A stretch of DNA of 64,000 bases from Cavia porcellus (taxonomy: Eukaryota; Chordata; Mammalia; Rodentia; Caviidae): the NCBI RefSeq assembly GCF_034190915.1, contig NW_026947486.1:75186044-75250043 (forward strand), read 5' to 3'. The translations under genes were made by a program, and so were the position numbers. Below the pieces are notes generated by a model that did no database searches, was not told where the DNA came from, and saw nothing but the letters and a program-made list of their open reading frames with translations. Positions 10,693 to 21,839 of the stretch are shown here, in pieces. Positions within the stretch are counted from its first letter, which is position 1. The number at the start of each line of letters is the position of its first letter.

Positions 10693-11625
10693 AACAGCTA
10701 TTTTGGAGAAAACGACATCATAATAGGTAATACTGATTTAGTATCATCTTGTTTTGAAGTCGCATCAAGCTTTTGATCTTCTGTCTTCATTGGTCTTAGC
10801 ATGTTGTATCTCATTGGATTTTATTATATGTGATAGTATAAACAAAAACTTTTACAGACAAGGAGATTATACAGAAACCATTGTTCATTTTCTGTTAGTT
10901 GATTCTAAATACCCCATAATCCTGTCATTCTCTTGAATGGTTTTACATTGTTTTGATATATTTGATGCTACAGAATACAAAGTTATACTCAAAGATTTCA
11001 AGGAAAGAGACAATATGGTAACTACCTTTATGTCGGGATTATCTTGTGGTGAAACACTATTTGGCTTAAATGGTTATGTTTTGATCTGTGCTGTTTTGTT
11101 GTTATGCCCTCTTTTATCTCAATCTCCATTTTATTATTAAATTTTTTATTTTTATCCTTTCAATTAAGGGAAAAATAAATTAAAAATAGTAAGATATATT
11201 ATGGTAACCCACTTTGATTTACTATTAACTTGATTTGAAGCCCTGTATTGCTCTCACCATCTTGTTTTGACTGATGTTCCTCTATTCTGCTTGATAGTAC
11301 CAGGTTCGAAAGTATAGGCAACAGCTGTGAAGATAGTGGGATTCATTTTGACTCTCATTCTAGTTGACTATTATCTACTTTTGAAGACCTGTAATGTCTC
11401 CAATGTTTTGGTTTTGTTGGTTTTGTTCTTTACTGTTTTGTTCAATTTTATTATAACTGATGATATAGGCAATTCTATTAGAAATAGCGAGAGGCATTAT
11501 GGTAACCATTGTTAAACACCTTGTATTATGTTTTTACATTATTTATTATGTCCACCCTTTTGATTTGAGCGACTCTGTTCTGTTATGTCACATTTGGTTT
11601 TACTCTCTTCCAAAAAAAGTAATAA
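10693..11625 (+). repeat. Degenerate ~150-bp direct repeats in the half-L1 3' region
   Basis: About six head-to-tail modules. Each contains in order a 'ttatggtaac/gcc' block, a 'gattta..atctt' block, a 'ttgaagtcct' core, a T-rich 'ttttgattggtt' stretch, then 'gtgatagtataaacagctattt'. Clear module starts lie near 10715, 10868, 11013, 11195, 11340 and 11492. The modules are diverged from each other, so the amplification is old. Confidence 0.6.
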
Positions 11626-11976
11626 GAACTGTGGGAGCAATAAAACCCAAAATGTGTAATAGTCATTGTACAAAAGAGAGGAAAAGAAAGTGCTCTAAAC
11701 AATATAACTGCATGTATATTTAGACATGTATAAGATAGACAATGATATGACTGAGTTTTGTTGGATCATTGAACAGAACTGTTTGGTCTCACTGTTTGAA
11801 TGTCCACTATATAAGCTTTAATTCTGTAACTTGAACAAATATTTCTAAGATGACAATATGTACTCCATTAACTAGTGATATCCTACTATTTTTTTTCTGA
11901 AATTCTGTATAAATTGTACCCTTTTTCTGCTTTTTTTCTTTTTCTCCTTAAATAAAATTTAAAAATAAAAAAAAAA

Positions 11977-13508
11977 CTCAGAGCTGATACTTCAAAAGAA
12001 TAAATAAATTAGATAAACCCTTACTCAAACTGGCCAAGAGAAAAAGAGAAAGGGCTCATATTTATGCATTAGAAATGAAAATGTTGAAATGACAACACAC
12101 ACTGGAAATCTAGAAGATAGTAACTTCTTTGTAAATTATATTCCAACTAATTAGCAAACTTTGAAGAAATGGATAGATTCCTAGACACATAAACCTACAA
12201 AAAGTAACCCAAAAGACATTAATATGCTTAATCAGCCAATAACACACAATGAAATTGACTCAATAATAATCTTCCAATTGGATAAAGGGCAGAACCTGAT
12301 GGTTTTACTGCTGAATTCTATAAAAATTTGAAGAATTTTATATCACCAATACTTCTCAAGCTTTTCCAATTCATATATGGAAACAAGTGTCACCAGATGA
12401 CAAAAACATCTAAGGAACCAACTAAAAAGAATTAAGCACAATCTCTTTAATTAACAAGACACAAAAATCCTCAACAAGTTACTGGCAAGTAGAATGCAGC
12501 ATGTTATCAAAAAGATCATACATCATGATGAAGTGGGTTTCATCCCAGAGGTGCAGATATGGTTCAACTTAAATGACTCAGTATGTGTAATACATCACAT
12601 AAGCAGGAGCATGATACAATTCACTTGATAATATCAATAGACACAGAAGAATATTTCAAGGAAACTCAACACCACTTTGTGAAAAAATCCTAAACAAATC
12701 AAGTATAGAAGAAGCATATCCAAATATTTTAGTGGTGATTTATGACAAACCAATAGCCACTATCAGACTAAATGGGAAAAAAAACTAAAAGCATTTCCAT
12801 CTAAAGTCAGGAAAAAAGATAAGGATGTCCTCTCTGCTATCAGAGATATCATCTCTGCTATTCCTAATAGTACTTGAAAGGTTGTTAGCAAGTGCAGTTA
12901 AGGAAGAGAAAAGAATAAAAGAGATACATACAGGAAAAGAAGAATTCAAATTATCCTTATTTGCCAATGACAAGATACTCTGCCAAGAATACCCAAAGAA
13001 CTCCACGAAAAACTCTTAACATTAGTAATTAACATCAACAAAGTAGTAGGATACAAGATCAACACACAAAAATCATTGGCATTTGTATATTTCAATAAGG
13101 AAATGGAAAAAAAGGTATTGTGAAAATAATAACACAGTAGTTTCAAGGAAAATGAAATATCTTGGAATTAATCTACCCAAGGAAGTATAAGTTCTCTACA
13201 AAAAAACTATAGTACCCTGAAGAAAGATATTTAATAGGACATCAGAAAATGGAAAGATGTCTCCTGCTCCTGGATAGGCAAAACCAATATTGCCAAAGTG
13301 ACCATACTTCCAAAACTGTTAAACAGATTAAGTGCAGTTTCAATCAAAATAACAATGGTATACTTTACAGATTTAGGAAAAAAGAATTCTAAAATTGATA
13401 TGGATTCAGCACAGATCTGGAATAATCACAATAACTCTGGGAAATAAGAGCAAACCAGGTGATATAGTGATGTCAGACTTGAAGATACACCACAAAGAAA
13501 TAGTGATT
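11977..13508 (+). mobile_element. Second older L1, ORF2 part 2 (reverse transcriptase region)
   Basis: Reads through the L1 reverse transcriptase region: a 'gataaacccttactcaaactggccaag' block at ~12014, 'cctgatggttttactgctgaattctat' at ~12295, and 'gtgggtttcatcccagaggtgca' at ~12533. The polymerase motif at ~12960 reads F-A-N-D where active L1s have F-A-D-D. Many stops and frameshifts are present. It is interrupted at 13509 and resumes at 15495. Confidence 0.7.
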
Positions 13509-15481
13509 CATTGTCTCTTTAGTGTAAAAAATAATAAAAACTAACAGAGTAATGGGATCCAAAAGTATAATAGATATTGTAAAAGTGAAAAGAAAGGAAA
13601 GTGCTTTACAGGATATAATGGTATGTATAGTGTGTAAGATAAATGCTCATATTACTGAATTTCTGTGGAATCATTGAACAGAAGGGTTTGCACCGTCAAT
13701 AATTGAGTGTCTAGTCACTTTTTGTGCTTTGATTTTGTGACTTTGGCAAATATTTTTAAGATGACAATGTGTAATGTATCAACCAGCAATTTTATGATGC
13801 TAATTTTTTTGAATTCTGCATTGTTCTAACTTTTGTATATTTTTCTATTTTTTAAATTTTTTTCTTTATTTCTTTGAAAAAAGATAATAATATGCAATAT
13901 AACCATTATTAAATTTCTTTCATTCTGTTTTGAAAGCCTATATTGTTATTGTTTTGAGTTTGTTGTTGTTGGTGGTCTCTTTTGATTTTTGTTTTTCTTT
14001 TCTGACTTATTTCTTTTTAAAATAAAAAAAAATTACATAGGGGTAGGTAGAGAATTCATGAACAGGAATCAAACCGCATGGGAATCAATAAGTAGGATCA
14101 TGTCTTATTAAAACTTTCTGCATGCCAAAACAAATTTCCAGCATAGTGAAAAGAAAACCCAGAAGCTGTGAAACAATCAGTGAGCTGACATCCCTTAGAC
14201 AAAGGACTTCTGTCTAAAACATAAAGTATTCTAAAAAGTCAGACCCCCAAAACTCAAAGACCCAATCCAAAAATGGGCATCTGAGATGAATACACAGTTC
14301 TGAGATGAACAAATACAAATGGCAAATAAATACATGAAAAAATATTCAGCATCATTAGTCATTAGAGAAATGCAAATTAAAACAACACTGAGATTCCATG
14401 TCACTCTAGAAAGAATGGCCATGATCAAGAAAACTATCAACAACAAATGCTGGAAAGGCTGTGGGAAAAACAAATGCTCCTGCACTGTTGGTGGGAGTGT
14501 AGACTGGTGCAACCACTGTGGAGGTCAGTTCAGAGATTCCTCAAAAAGCTGGGATTGGAAGTCACATTTGATCCAGCTATCCCACTTCTACGCATATTCC
14601 CAGAAGAACTAAAAATATCATACCACAGTGATATATGTGCACCCGTGTTTATAGCAGTACAACTTGTAATCGCCAGATCTTAGAAACAACGTAAGTGTCC
14701 ATCAACTGAGGAATGGATAACGAAAGTCATGGTATTATTATACAATGGAGTACTACTCAGCTATAAAAAATGATCACACTGAGATGTTTATAAATGAATG
14801 CATGCAACTTCAGACCATATTCATAAGTGAAATTAGTGAAACTCACATGTTCAAATACCGTATAGTCTCCCTAGTGTAAGAAAAGGTAAGAATATATAAG
14901 ACTTTATTGTAATCATGATTCCCCATTACATGTCTTTGAAGCCTTATAATGTTTTCATTAATTGATGGAATGATTTTATTCTGGTTTGTTTATTATGTGT
15001 GATGGTATAAACAGCTATTTTGAAGAAAGCAAGACATTATAATAGCTGTTGCTGATTTAATATAAAATTGCTTTGAAGTCCTTTCGTGCTTTTTTTCTGT
15101 TTCCATTGGTTCTATCATGTTGTATCTTATTGGATTTTATTATGTGTGATAGTATAAATAAATTTTTATGGAAAATGAAATAACACAGTGGCCATTGTTT
15201 ATTTTCTGTTATTTGGTTCTGAATGCCCTGTAATACTTGCATTCTCTTTAATGGTTTTATACTATTTTCTTATGTTTGATACTATTGTATATGAAGGTAT
15301 TCTCAACTATGTCAAAGAAAGAGACATTACAGTAGTTACTGTTAATATTTGGTTGTTTTGTTGTGAAATACTGTTTTGCTTACATTTTTCTGCTCTGATC
15401 TACTTGGTTCTGTACTCTTTTTTCTTAATCTGTTTAAAATAAAAAATAAAATAAATAAATAAAATAAAAAATTAATAAAAG
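13509..15481 (+). mobile_element. Nested L1 insertion stack within one pair of target duplications
   Basis: Flanked by identical 13-bp AGAAATAGTGATT (13496-13508 and 15482-15494). Inside are an L1 3' terminal block like those of the half-L1s (about 13540-13870), a single AT-rich 3' module ending in AAATAAAAAAAAA (13880-14035), then an L1 ORF2 3' end (14035-14890). The last part is a modular 3' UTR (14890-15480). ORF2 landmarks include 'ttagtcattagagaaatgcaaatta' at ~14356 and 'actgttggtgggagtgtagactgg' at ~14484. The contents imply more than one insertion event. Confidence 0.6.
14900..15440 (+). repeat. Modular L1 3' UTR
   Basis: Contains three to four of the ~140-bp AT-rich modules, with cores 'ctttgaagccttataatg' (~14936), 'ctttgaagtcctttcgtg' (~15070), and the weaker 'ggttctgaatgccctgtaat' (~15214). 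It ends with AAATAAAAAATAAAATAAA. Confidence 0.55.
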
Positions 15482-15494
15482 AGAAATAGTGATT

Positions 15495-16205
15495 AAATAA
15501 TAACATGATTGTGAAACTAAAACATATACACAGAATGACAGAACAGAATTATGGATAAATAAATCTTAACATATAAATTTAACTCTGTGATCTTTGACAA
15601 AAAGGCCAAAAGTATATTTTGGAGGAAAGATAAGCTATTCAATAAGTGGTGTTGAGAAAATTAGTTATCTGTTTGCAGAAGAATGAAACTGGACCCTTAT
15701 CTCAACTTATACTAATTAATATCAAAGTGAGCCAAGTATCTAAACAAATCGTTAAGCATTTTGTGTGGCTAAATAGATAAAACACTTGAAGATATAGGTG
15801 TAGAGAAGAATTACATAAACAGAACATCACGGGCATGAGAAATAGCAGAAAAAATCAACCAGCAGGATTAAATTAGACTAAAAAGCTTCTCTGTACAGCA
15901 AAATAATCAATCAGTAGAATGAAGTGATATCCTATAGAATGGGAAAAAATTTTTTTCCAGCTACTCCTGAGACAGATATCTTTCTAAAATATATAAATAA
16001 CTTAAGTAAATAAACCTCCTAAAAAGAAAAATCCAGTCACGAAATGGGCAAGAGAAATGAACAGACACTTCACAGAGGAATACAAATGGTTAACAAATAT
16101 ATGACAAAATGTTCAATATTTCTGGGCATTAGAGAAATGTACATTAAGACAATATCAAAATTCCATGTTATTCCAGAAAGAATGGTAATCATTAGGAAAT
16201 CAAAT
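15495..16205 (+). mobile_element. Second older L1, ORF2 part 3
   Basis: Resumes the L1 of 11977-13508 in the correct order. Blocks include 'ctgtgatctttgacaaaaaggccaaaa' (~15587), 'gaatgaaactggacccttatctca' (~15682), and 'cagtcacgaaatgggcaagagaaatgaacagacacttc' (~16034). It is broken by stops and interrupted again at 16206. Confidence 0.65.
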
Positions 16206-17640
16206 AATAAGAGACACTGGTGTGACCATCAAGTCAAGAAGTCTTTGGAGTGAAGTGCTTCAAACTCTGAAAGAAAACAACTTCCAACCCAGATTGATCT
16301 ATCAGCAAAACTATCTTTCAAAATTGATGGAAAAATAAGATACTCCCAAGATAAAGTACAACTGAAGGAATTCATGAAATTTCCAAACAAGACAGGCAAT
16401 TGAATGAAGGGGAAATATGCAGGGCCTACAGCAGGGGGACAGCAGGGCAGAGACAAACCAATATATGCCAATTGTAATCATTAATGTGGACAGCCTCGGA
16501 TCAGCAGTAAAAAAAAAAAAAGAAAAGAAAACACAGGGAGAGTGGATCAAGAAACAAGATCCATCGATATACTATATACAAGAAACATAGTTAACTGGAA
16601 AGGAAATTCATAGACTTAAAATCAAAGGAGAGAAAACAATTGTTCCATGTGACAGTAAACCAAAAATAAGAAAAAAAAAAAAAAAGCAAGAGTAACTTGC
16701 CCATATGCTGCAGAATGGATGAGAAAGATGATATTTTCATGCAATGAAAAGCTACCCAGCTATAAAGTAGAATAATCTCCAGGCGCCTGTAGGTAAACGA
16801 ATGCAACTGGAGATCATGTCCATGGCCAAATCAGTTCAAGCTCATACACGTGAACCCTAGCATAAGAAACAGAAAGAATTGATGGGATCCAAAACCAAAA
16901 TAGTTAATGTAAGAGCTAGGATGGAAAGGTGTAAACCAATGTCAATTTCTTATTGTCTTACCTTGAACTCTTGCATCATTTATGCAATTTTCTTAGGTTT
17001 GGCTTTGTTCTGTCTTGTTTTGTTAGATTTTATGATGCAGATAGTAAGGGCAGACATTTTGAATATAATGGGATATATTGTAGTAATCAAGATTTCCTAT
17101 TATATTGCTTTAAAGTCTTATAATGCTTCCATTCATTGGTTTGACTGATTTTATTGTTTTGTTTGATATTATTATCTGTGATGGTATGAACAGCTATTTT
17201 TAAGAATACAAGACATTATGGTAGCCATGGCTGATTTACTATCATCTTGCTTTGAAGTCCTACAATGTTTTTGTTCTTCTGTTTTGATTGGTTCCATCTT
17301 GCTGTGTTTTATTTTATTTTGTTATGTGTGATGGTATAGACAAATTTTTGAGGAAAATGAGATATTATAGCAGCCATTGTTCATTTCCTGTTATTTGGTT
17401 TAGAATTCCTGTAATACATTCATTGTTTTGAATGGTTTTATACTATTTTGTTATGTTTGATATTATTGTGAGTGAAGATATGCTCAATTATTTCAAAGAA
17501 AAGAGACATTATGGTAGCTACTGATGATGTCCAGTCATCTTGTTGTGAAGTGCTTTGTTGCTTGCATTGTCCTGTTCTGATTTGCATTGCTCTGTTCTCT
17601 TTTCTTTAATTCTCCTTAAAATAAAAAATAAATAAATAAA
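16206..17640 (+). mobile_element. L1 with large internal ORF2 deletion
   Basis: Contains an ORF1 C-terminal segment (16206-16400, 'accatcaagtcaagaag' onward) and the start of ORF2 ('attgtaatcattaatgtggaca' ~16469, 'agtggatcaagaaacaagatcc' ~16540). It then jumps at ~16740 to the last part of ORF2 ('ctacccagctataaa') and a modular 3' UTR (16950-17630). About 3 kb of ORF2 expected between these parts is missing. Possible short target duplications (AAGAGACACTGG and AAGAGATGCTCC) are poorly matched. Confidence 0.6.
16950..17630 (+). repeat. Modular L1 3' UTR, about five ~140-bp modules
   Basis: Head-to-tail modules recognised by 'tttgaagtcctacaatg'-type cores and 'gttatgtgtgatggtat' blocks, with cores near 17110, 17255, 17405 and 17545. 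It ends in AAAATAAAAAATAAATAAATA. The motif order is the same as in the half-L1 3' regions. Confidence 0.6.
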
Positions 17641-17883
17641 AAGAGATGCTCCAGGGGATGCGTTGCAAATGGAACACTCATTCATTGCTGGTGGGAATGT
17701 AAACTAGTACAACCATTATGGAAATCAGTATGGACATTACTCAAAGAACTGGAACTATAAGTTCCATAACACAGCCATTTCCTTGATAGATGTTTTCCTC
17801 AAAAAACTTAAATTTCACACTACAGTGATATATATATACATATATATATACATATATATGTATATATATGTATATATATATAC

Positions 17884-17918
<35 letters not shown>

Positions 17919-18512
17919 TTAATGTTTACAGAAACACAACTTGTAATAGTTAAATTCTGGAAACAACCTTGTATATCCATCAACAGATGACTGTATAAAC
18001 AAAAATGTGGCATCTATACATAATGGGATAGTACTCAACTATAAAGAATGGCAAATTTGAGTCATTCATGGGGAAATGGATGCACCTAGAAAACATAATG
18101 TTAAGCAAAATCCTAAATAATACATATTACCTCTCACAGAAATGAAGCTTGTACAAAGAAAATGATACAGGTTTGATAGAAAGCAACAAGGAGACAGATC
18201 TCTAGTAATAGGGAAGCAGTCCAAGAGAACTAGGATGAGGGGTGAGAATGAGGGGAATGAGATATAAGAAAAATAAAGATCTTTCATATATGTGAATTTA
18301 GTATCCCTAATTAATATACATATATATTATGCCATAGGTGAACTAAGACAAAAATATCAATGAGTATAAAAAGGAGGATAAGAGAACCACTCAGGGGGTG
18401 GGGGGAAATCAAGGAAAAGGGGAGAGAAATGAGCTGTGATACGTACATGTAATAACTCTCAAGATGACTGTAAACTGTATGAATTGCAAACATGTGCTAA
18501 TAAATTGAAAAA
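17641..18512 (+). mobile_element. Second older L1, ORF2 end and 3' UTR
   Basis: Concludes the L1 interrupted at 16206. Blocks are 'tcattgctggtgggaatgtaaac' (~17682), 'caacttgtaatagttaaattctgg' (~17938) and 'gtactcaactataaagaatgg' (~18031). An AG-rich 3' UTR follows, ending about 18512. It contains an expanded TA repeat. Confidence 0.65.
17828..17921. repeat. (TA)n/TATATAC microsatellite, self-complementary
   Basis: About 94 bp of TATATA runs with interspersed C and G forming 'tatatac' and 'gtatata' blocks, so both strands can fold back. It sits at the L1 ORF2 3' end where the unexpanded copy at 14629-14640 reads 'acagtgatatatgtgcacc'. Confidence 0.9.
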
Positions 18513-18789
18513 AATGTTCAATTCATAATTTTCCAGTTTTGCCATAAAAAAAAAACATCCAATTGTCCATCCTCACACCTCCAAGTCTTCAATGCTACAG
18601 CAAAACCTCGCACAGTAATTCTCTGCTTTTTTTAGTTCATAATTATTTTCAAGTGGAAAATATTTATACTTTTATCAGCTAGTCTAGTTCTTATAAATGG
18701 GAGAGTTAGTCTGTTATCTGGCTCACTAATACCTGAAATTCAAGCAGACATTTTTAGATTTTGGGTCAAGAAGATCCATGAGACAGTGT
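18513..18789. other. Non-coding spacer, unclassified
   Basis: AT-rich sequence without a recognisable element between the end of one L1 and a short L1 tail insertion. Confidence 0.4.
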
Positions 18790-19005
18790 CATGTTGTGTT
18801 TGATGCTATAATATACGAAGTTATACTCAAATATTTCAAGGAAAGAGACACTACAGTAGCTACTGCTATGTCGGGTTATCTTGTGGTGAAACACTATAGT
18901 GCTTAAATTGTTATGTTCTGACCTGTGTTATTATGTTGTTATGCCCTTTTTAATCTCCTTCTTTCTTTTTTTTAATAAAATTTTTTTAAAAAATAAAAAA
19001 AGAAA
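18790..19005 (+). mobile_element. 5'-truncated L1/half-L1 3' end
   Basis: One and a half AT-rich 3' modules closely resembling 10960-11125, including 'gtcgggttatcttgtggtgaaacact', then TTTAATAAAATTTTTTTAAAAAATAAAAAAAG. TCCATGAGA occurs on both sides (~18776 and ~19010) as a probable target duplication. It is closer to half-L1 A than to the other 3' regions. Confidence 0.65.
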
Positions 19006-20460
19006 GAAACTCCATGAGAGGAAATTCATTAATTTTAATTAAACTTAGAACTTTTACTGGTCAAAAATGGAACAACCATCTGTCTAAGAAGATTATTATA
19101 ACTGTTATCTTTAAATATATAATTTCCTTCCTGAATTAGTTATGACAACCCTGTAATTGTCTTCTATTTTGTCATTTGTGAAATATTAAGTTTTTATTGA
19201 GCAATTTATGTTTTTGCTACTTGACAACCTTCAAGGCTACAAACTTAAATTATTCACATTTTACCATCAAAAGCAAGATATTATTGGAAATTATCCTGCT
19301 CTCTGTGAATGGTTTCCCAGCCCATTCTTCTATATTGTTTCTGGTTACACTGTATGAAATATACCACATATAAATTCACATGTTTTATGACGACTTAAGG
19401 CCAGACATTTCTCAACCAATTTAATAACTGTAGCTGTTTAAATCTTAGTAGTCCTAGTGGTATGCTTCAATTGTTATGATGATTTTCATAAAAATTTAGT
19501 ATACATTTATCTATTTTACTATAGACAGCTCATGTGACCAAATATTGTCCTTAAAAATACTATTCTTCTTTAACTTTAATGCTTCCTTTCATATCTTTCA
19601 AATTAATGGTGAGTTACTTGAGCCTATAGGGACTCAGAATCTTGCTGTAGCAACATAGTTGAGTTGCAACACTAGCTGCCACCTATTTAGGTCTTTTAAT
19701 CCTGTTAGTTCTATGGCAACAACTAAACATACCAGTGATGCTATTGCACTTTGGGACATGTTACTCCATTAGCAAACTATTTTGATTTATGGACTGCCTG
19801 TAAACCTGGACAGAACAGAAAACTTTCCTAACATATCTGACTTCTTTTTGACTCTCTTTTCATAGATGCCATACTAATTTCATAGTAGGAAGTTTTTCTT
19901 TGTCTACTCCTTTCTCCCCACTTATTTTTTCACAGAACTCAATTATCTTTCTTTCATCTTTATGTGCTTATTGGAGGAATTAATTTAGCACAAATAAGAT
20001 TGCATCAATTCCTCAAAACCATAAAATGAATATAAAGTTTAAGGATGATATAGATACCTTAATTGGATAAAAGGTTAGACTAATTATTTGAACTCTCAGT
20101 CATGATTTTTATAAAATGTGTCTCCAAGAGAGCGATTGTGAGACACACATTCACACATATCCATGGGGATGGTAAAAATGAAACAGAAATTGGTGATTTC
20201 ATAAGAAACAAAATCTTCATTAAGGTATAGTGAGGAAAGTTAGAGCGATAGCCACTAAGTAGCTATTGTGACTAAACAAAAACAGGAGGTGTTGAATAGT
20301 ATGGCATTTGAGGAAATTGAATGTCTCGTTACTTTGCAAAAGTAATTTCTCACTCCTCAGGGATTTGTACAAACAATACTTAGATAGGTGATTTTCACTA
20401 TGAGAAGGGGATAAAAATGCTTGACATGATCCCAAATAAAAAGATAGCAGAATTGATTTT
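19006..20460. other. Non-coding AT-rich region, unclassified
   Basis: No gene, RNA or confident repeat is visible. Short open frames on either strand lack motifs and neighbouring signals. Confidence 0.4.
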
Positions 20461-20469
20461 CTGTTTCTA

Positions 20470-20665
20470 AAAAATCATCTTAATGTTCTGGTTAAGAGCA
20501 TAAATTCTTAAGTCATACTGGAACTCATGTCCTGTCTTACCCACTTAAAAGGTATAGCTGAGACTTAGCGTGAGGGCAATATTATGGAATTTATAAAAAT
20601 ATTGTAAGGAAAATATAGCATGATACATGCAAAATGGACACCAGACAAGTTCTCAAACAGTAATA
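20470..20665 (+). mobile_element. MIR SINE, old
   Basis: The 'ggttaagagcataaattcttaagtca' block followed by 'ctggaactcatgtcc' and 'ttacccactta' follows the MIR 5'-to-core order. It is diverged and has no clear flanking duplication. Confidence 0.45.
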
Positions 20666-21229
20666 CATTAAAAAGAAACAAAATTACAATATAAAATGAA
20701 AATGGCTTTGCAAAAGCAGGTGGTACAGAACAGTGTAAAATTGGAAAAATCCTGGCTGAATATTGGAGGGGTATCCCAACATCAAAATAGAGCCCCTAAG
20801 AAAAGCCAGTGAGGCATTGAAAGAAATTTCTGCTGGTCTTTATTTACAAAATGTGATGCAGGAAATGGAAAAATATCTAAATAAGTGGAAAGATATTGGG
20901 AACCCAGCTAAGAATCTTGATTGTTTAACTTAAGAATGCGACGAGAAAAATAAAAAACAGACACAAATACAGTCAGTGTCTCTGGACAGACCTCTCCACT
21001 CCCAAAGCAGCCACAATTTATTAGGTGTATAGTGATAGGTGTGGCTAGTAAAGGGTTACAATTCATCACAGGACTCAGACTCAAGAGGGTGTAGATAATC
21101 TTATGCTTAGAAGAGTCAATGAAAAATCTCAGATAAGAGGTACTAATAATTCCAGTCCTTCCTTTTATTCCATAGGGAAATAGGCAAAATTAACCATTGT
21201 GAATTTGTGGTCCCCAGAAGAAAGATACT
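20666..21229. other. Non-coding region, unclassified
   Basis: Nothing recognisable beyond AT-rich sequence. It may hold old L1 pieces on its right-hand side. Confidence 0.35.
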
Positions 21230-21400
21230 ACATGATCATAGATTGGAGACTTAATATTGCTAAGATATAATTTGTCAAGTTGATCTATAGATTCAGTGCA
21301 ATTGTTATCAAACTCCCAGTTGGTTTTTTAAAGAAAAATTGATGAACTACCCTTAAAATTATATAGAAAACGCAAGAGACTCCAAAATATTAAAACTTTC
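21230..21400 (+). mobile_element. Old L1 ORF2 fragment
   Basis: Contains the 'gttgatctatagattcagtgcaattgttatcaaactccca' series (21280-21319), the L1 ORF2 segment coding for the domain downstream of the reverse transcriptase. No open frame remains. Confidence 0.6.
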
Positions 21401-21412
21401 TTTAATTTTGTT

Positions 21413-21575
21413 GTTTTCTTTGTTTTTGTTTTTTGAGAGAGGGTCTCACTATGTAGTTCAGGCTGACCTTTAATTTACTATAGAGCAAGGTTGTCCTTGA
21501 ATTCACAGCAATCTCCTGTGTCCACCTCCCAAGTTCCGGGCTTATAAGCATATACCACCATATCCTGCTTCAAAC
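21413..21575 (-). mobile_element. B1-like SINE, antisense
   Basis: The plus strand reads GAGAGAGGGTCTCACTATGT, then 'ttcaggctgacct', then a second 'ttgtccttgaattcacagcaatctcctg' half, and ends 'accaccatatcctgctt'. This is the complement of a B1 with internal duplication. Confidence 0.8.
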
Positions 21576-21589
21576 CATTTTTTTTTTTT

Positions 21590-21835
21590 TAGTTTCCTTT
21601 TAATCGACACATAATTGTGAATATTCATGGGATATAATGTGACGTTTTAATACTTATATATTATATAGTAACCAAATCACTGTATGTAGTATATTTATAT
21701 TAGCAAACTCTTGTTATATTTTGAAGTATACAATACAATATTCATAACTTATTGTGCAATGGGACATCAGAAGTTACTTCTATCTTGAAAACAATTTACA
21801 CATAAAAACAAACACACAACTGATTATTCAATCTT
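21590..21835 (-). mobile_element. Old L1 3' UTR fragment, antisense (tentative)
   Basis: The plus strand 'ttcatgggatataatgtgacgttttaatac' and the following lines resemble the complement of an L1M 3' UTR ('gtacatagtgatgtttc' type). The match is from memory and the segment is diverged. Confidence 0.4.
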
Positions 21836-21839
21836 AAGA

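Larger units (their letters stand above)
8842..11976 (+). mobile_element. Half-L1 (HAL1-like) element A: 5' UTR, ORF1, modular 3' region, no ORF2
   Basis: Starts with an L1-like leader (GGAGAACATGGCGGACAGAT at 8851) that is GC-rich to about 9590, followed by an ORF1-related region to about 10600. At about 10690, where ORF2 would begin, it passes directly into an AT-rich 3' region. That region holds about six degenerate ~150-bp modules (10693-11625), a conserved 3' terminal block and AAATAAA plus A tail. ORF1-only L1 derivatives are known in mammals as HAL1. It appears to be inserted at the A-rich tail of retroposon copy 2, within an older L1 that resumes at 11977. Confidence 0.7.

Noticed and set aside
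17828..17921. CRISPR-like or other regular array
   Set aside because: Simple-sequence TA repeat in a vertebrate genome. No repeat-spacer structure exists anywhere in the window.
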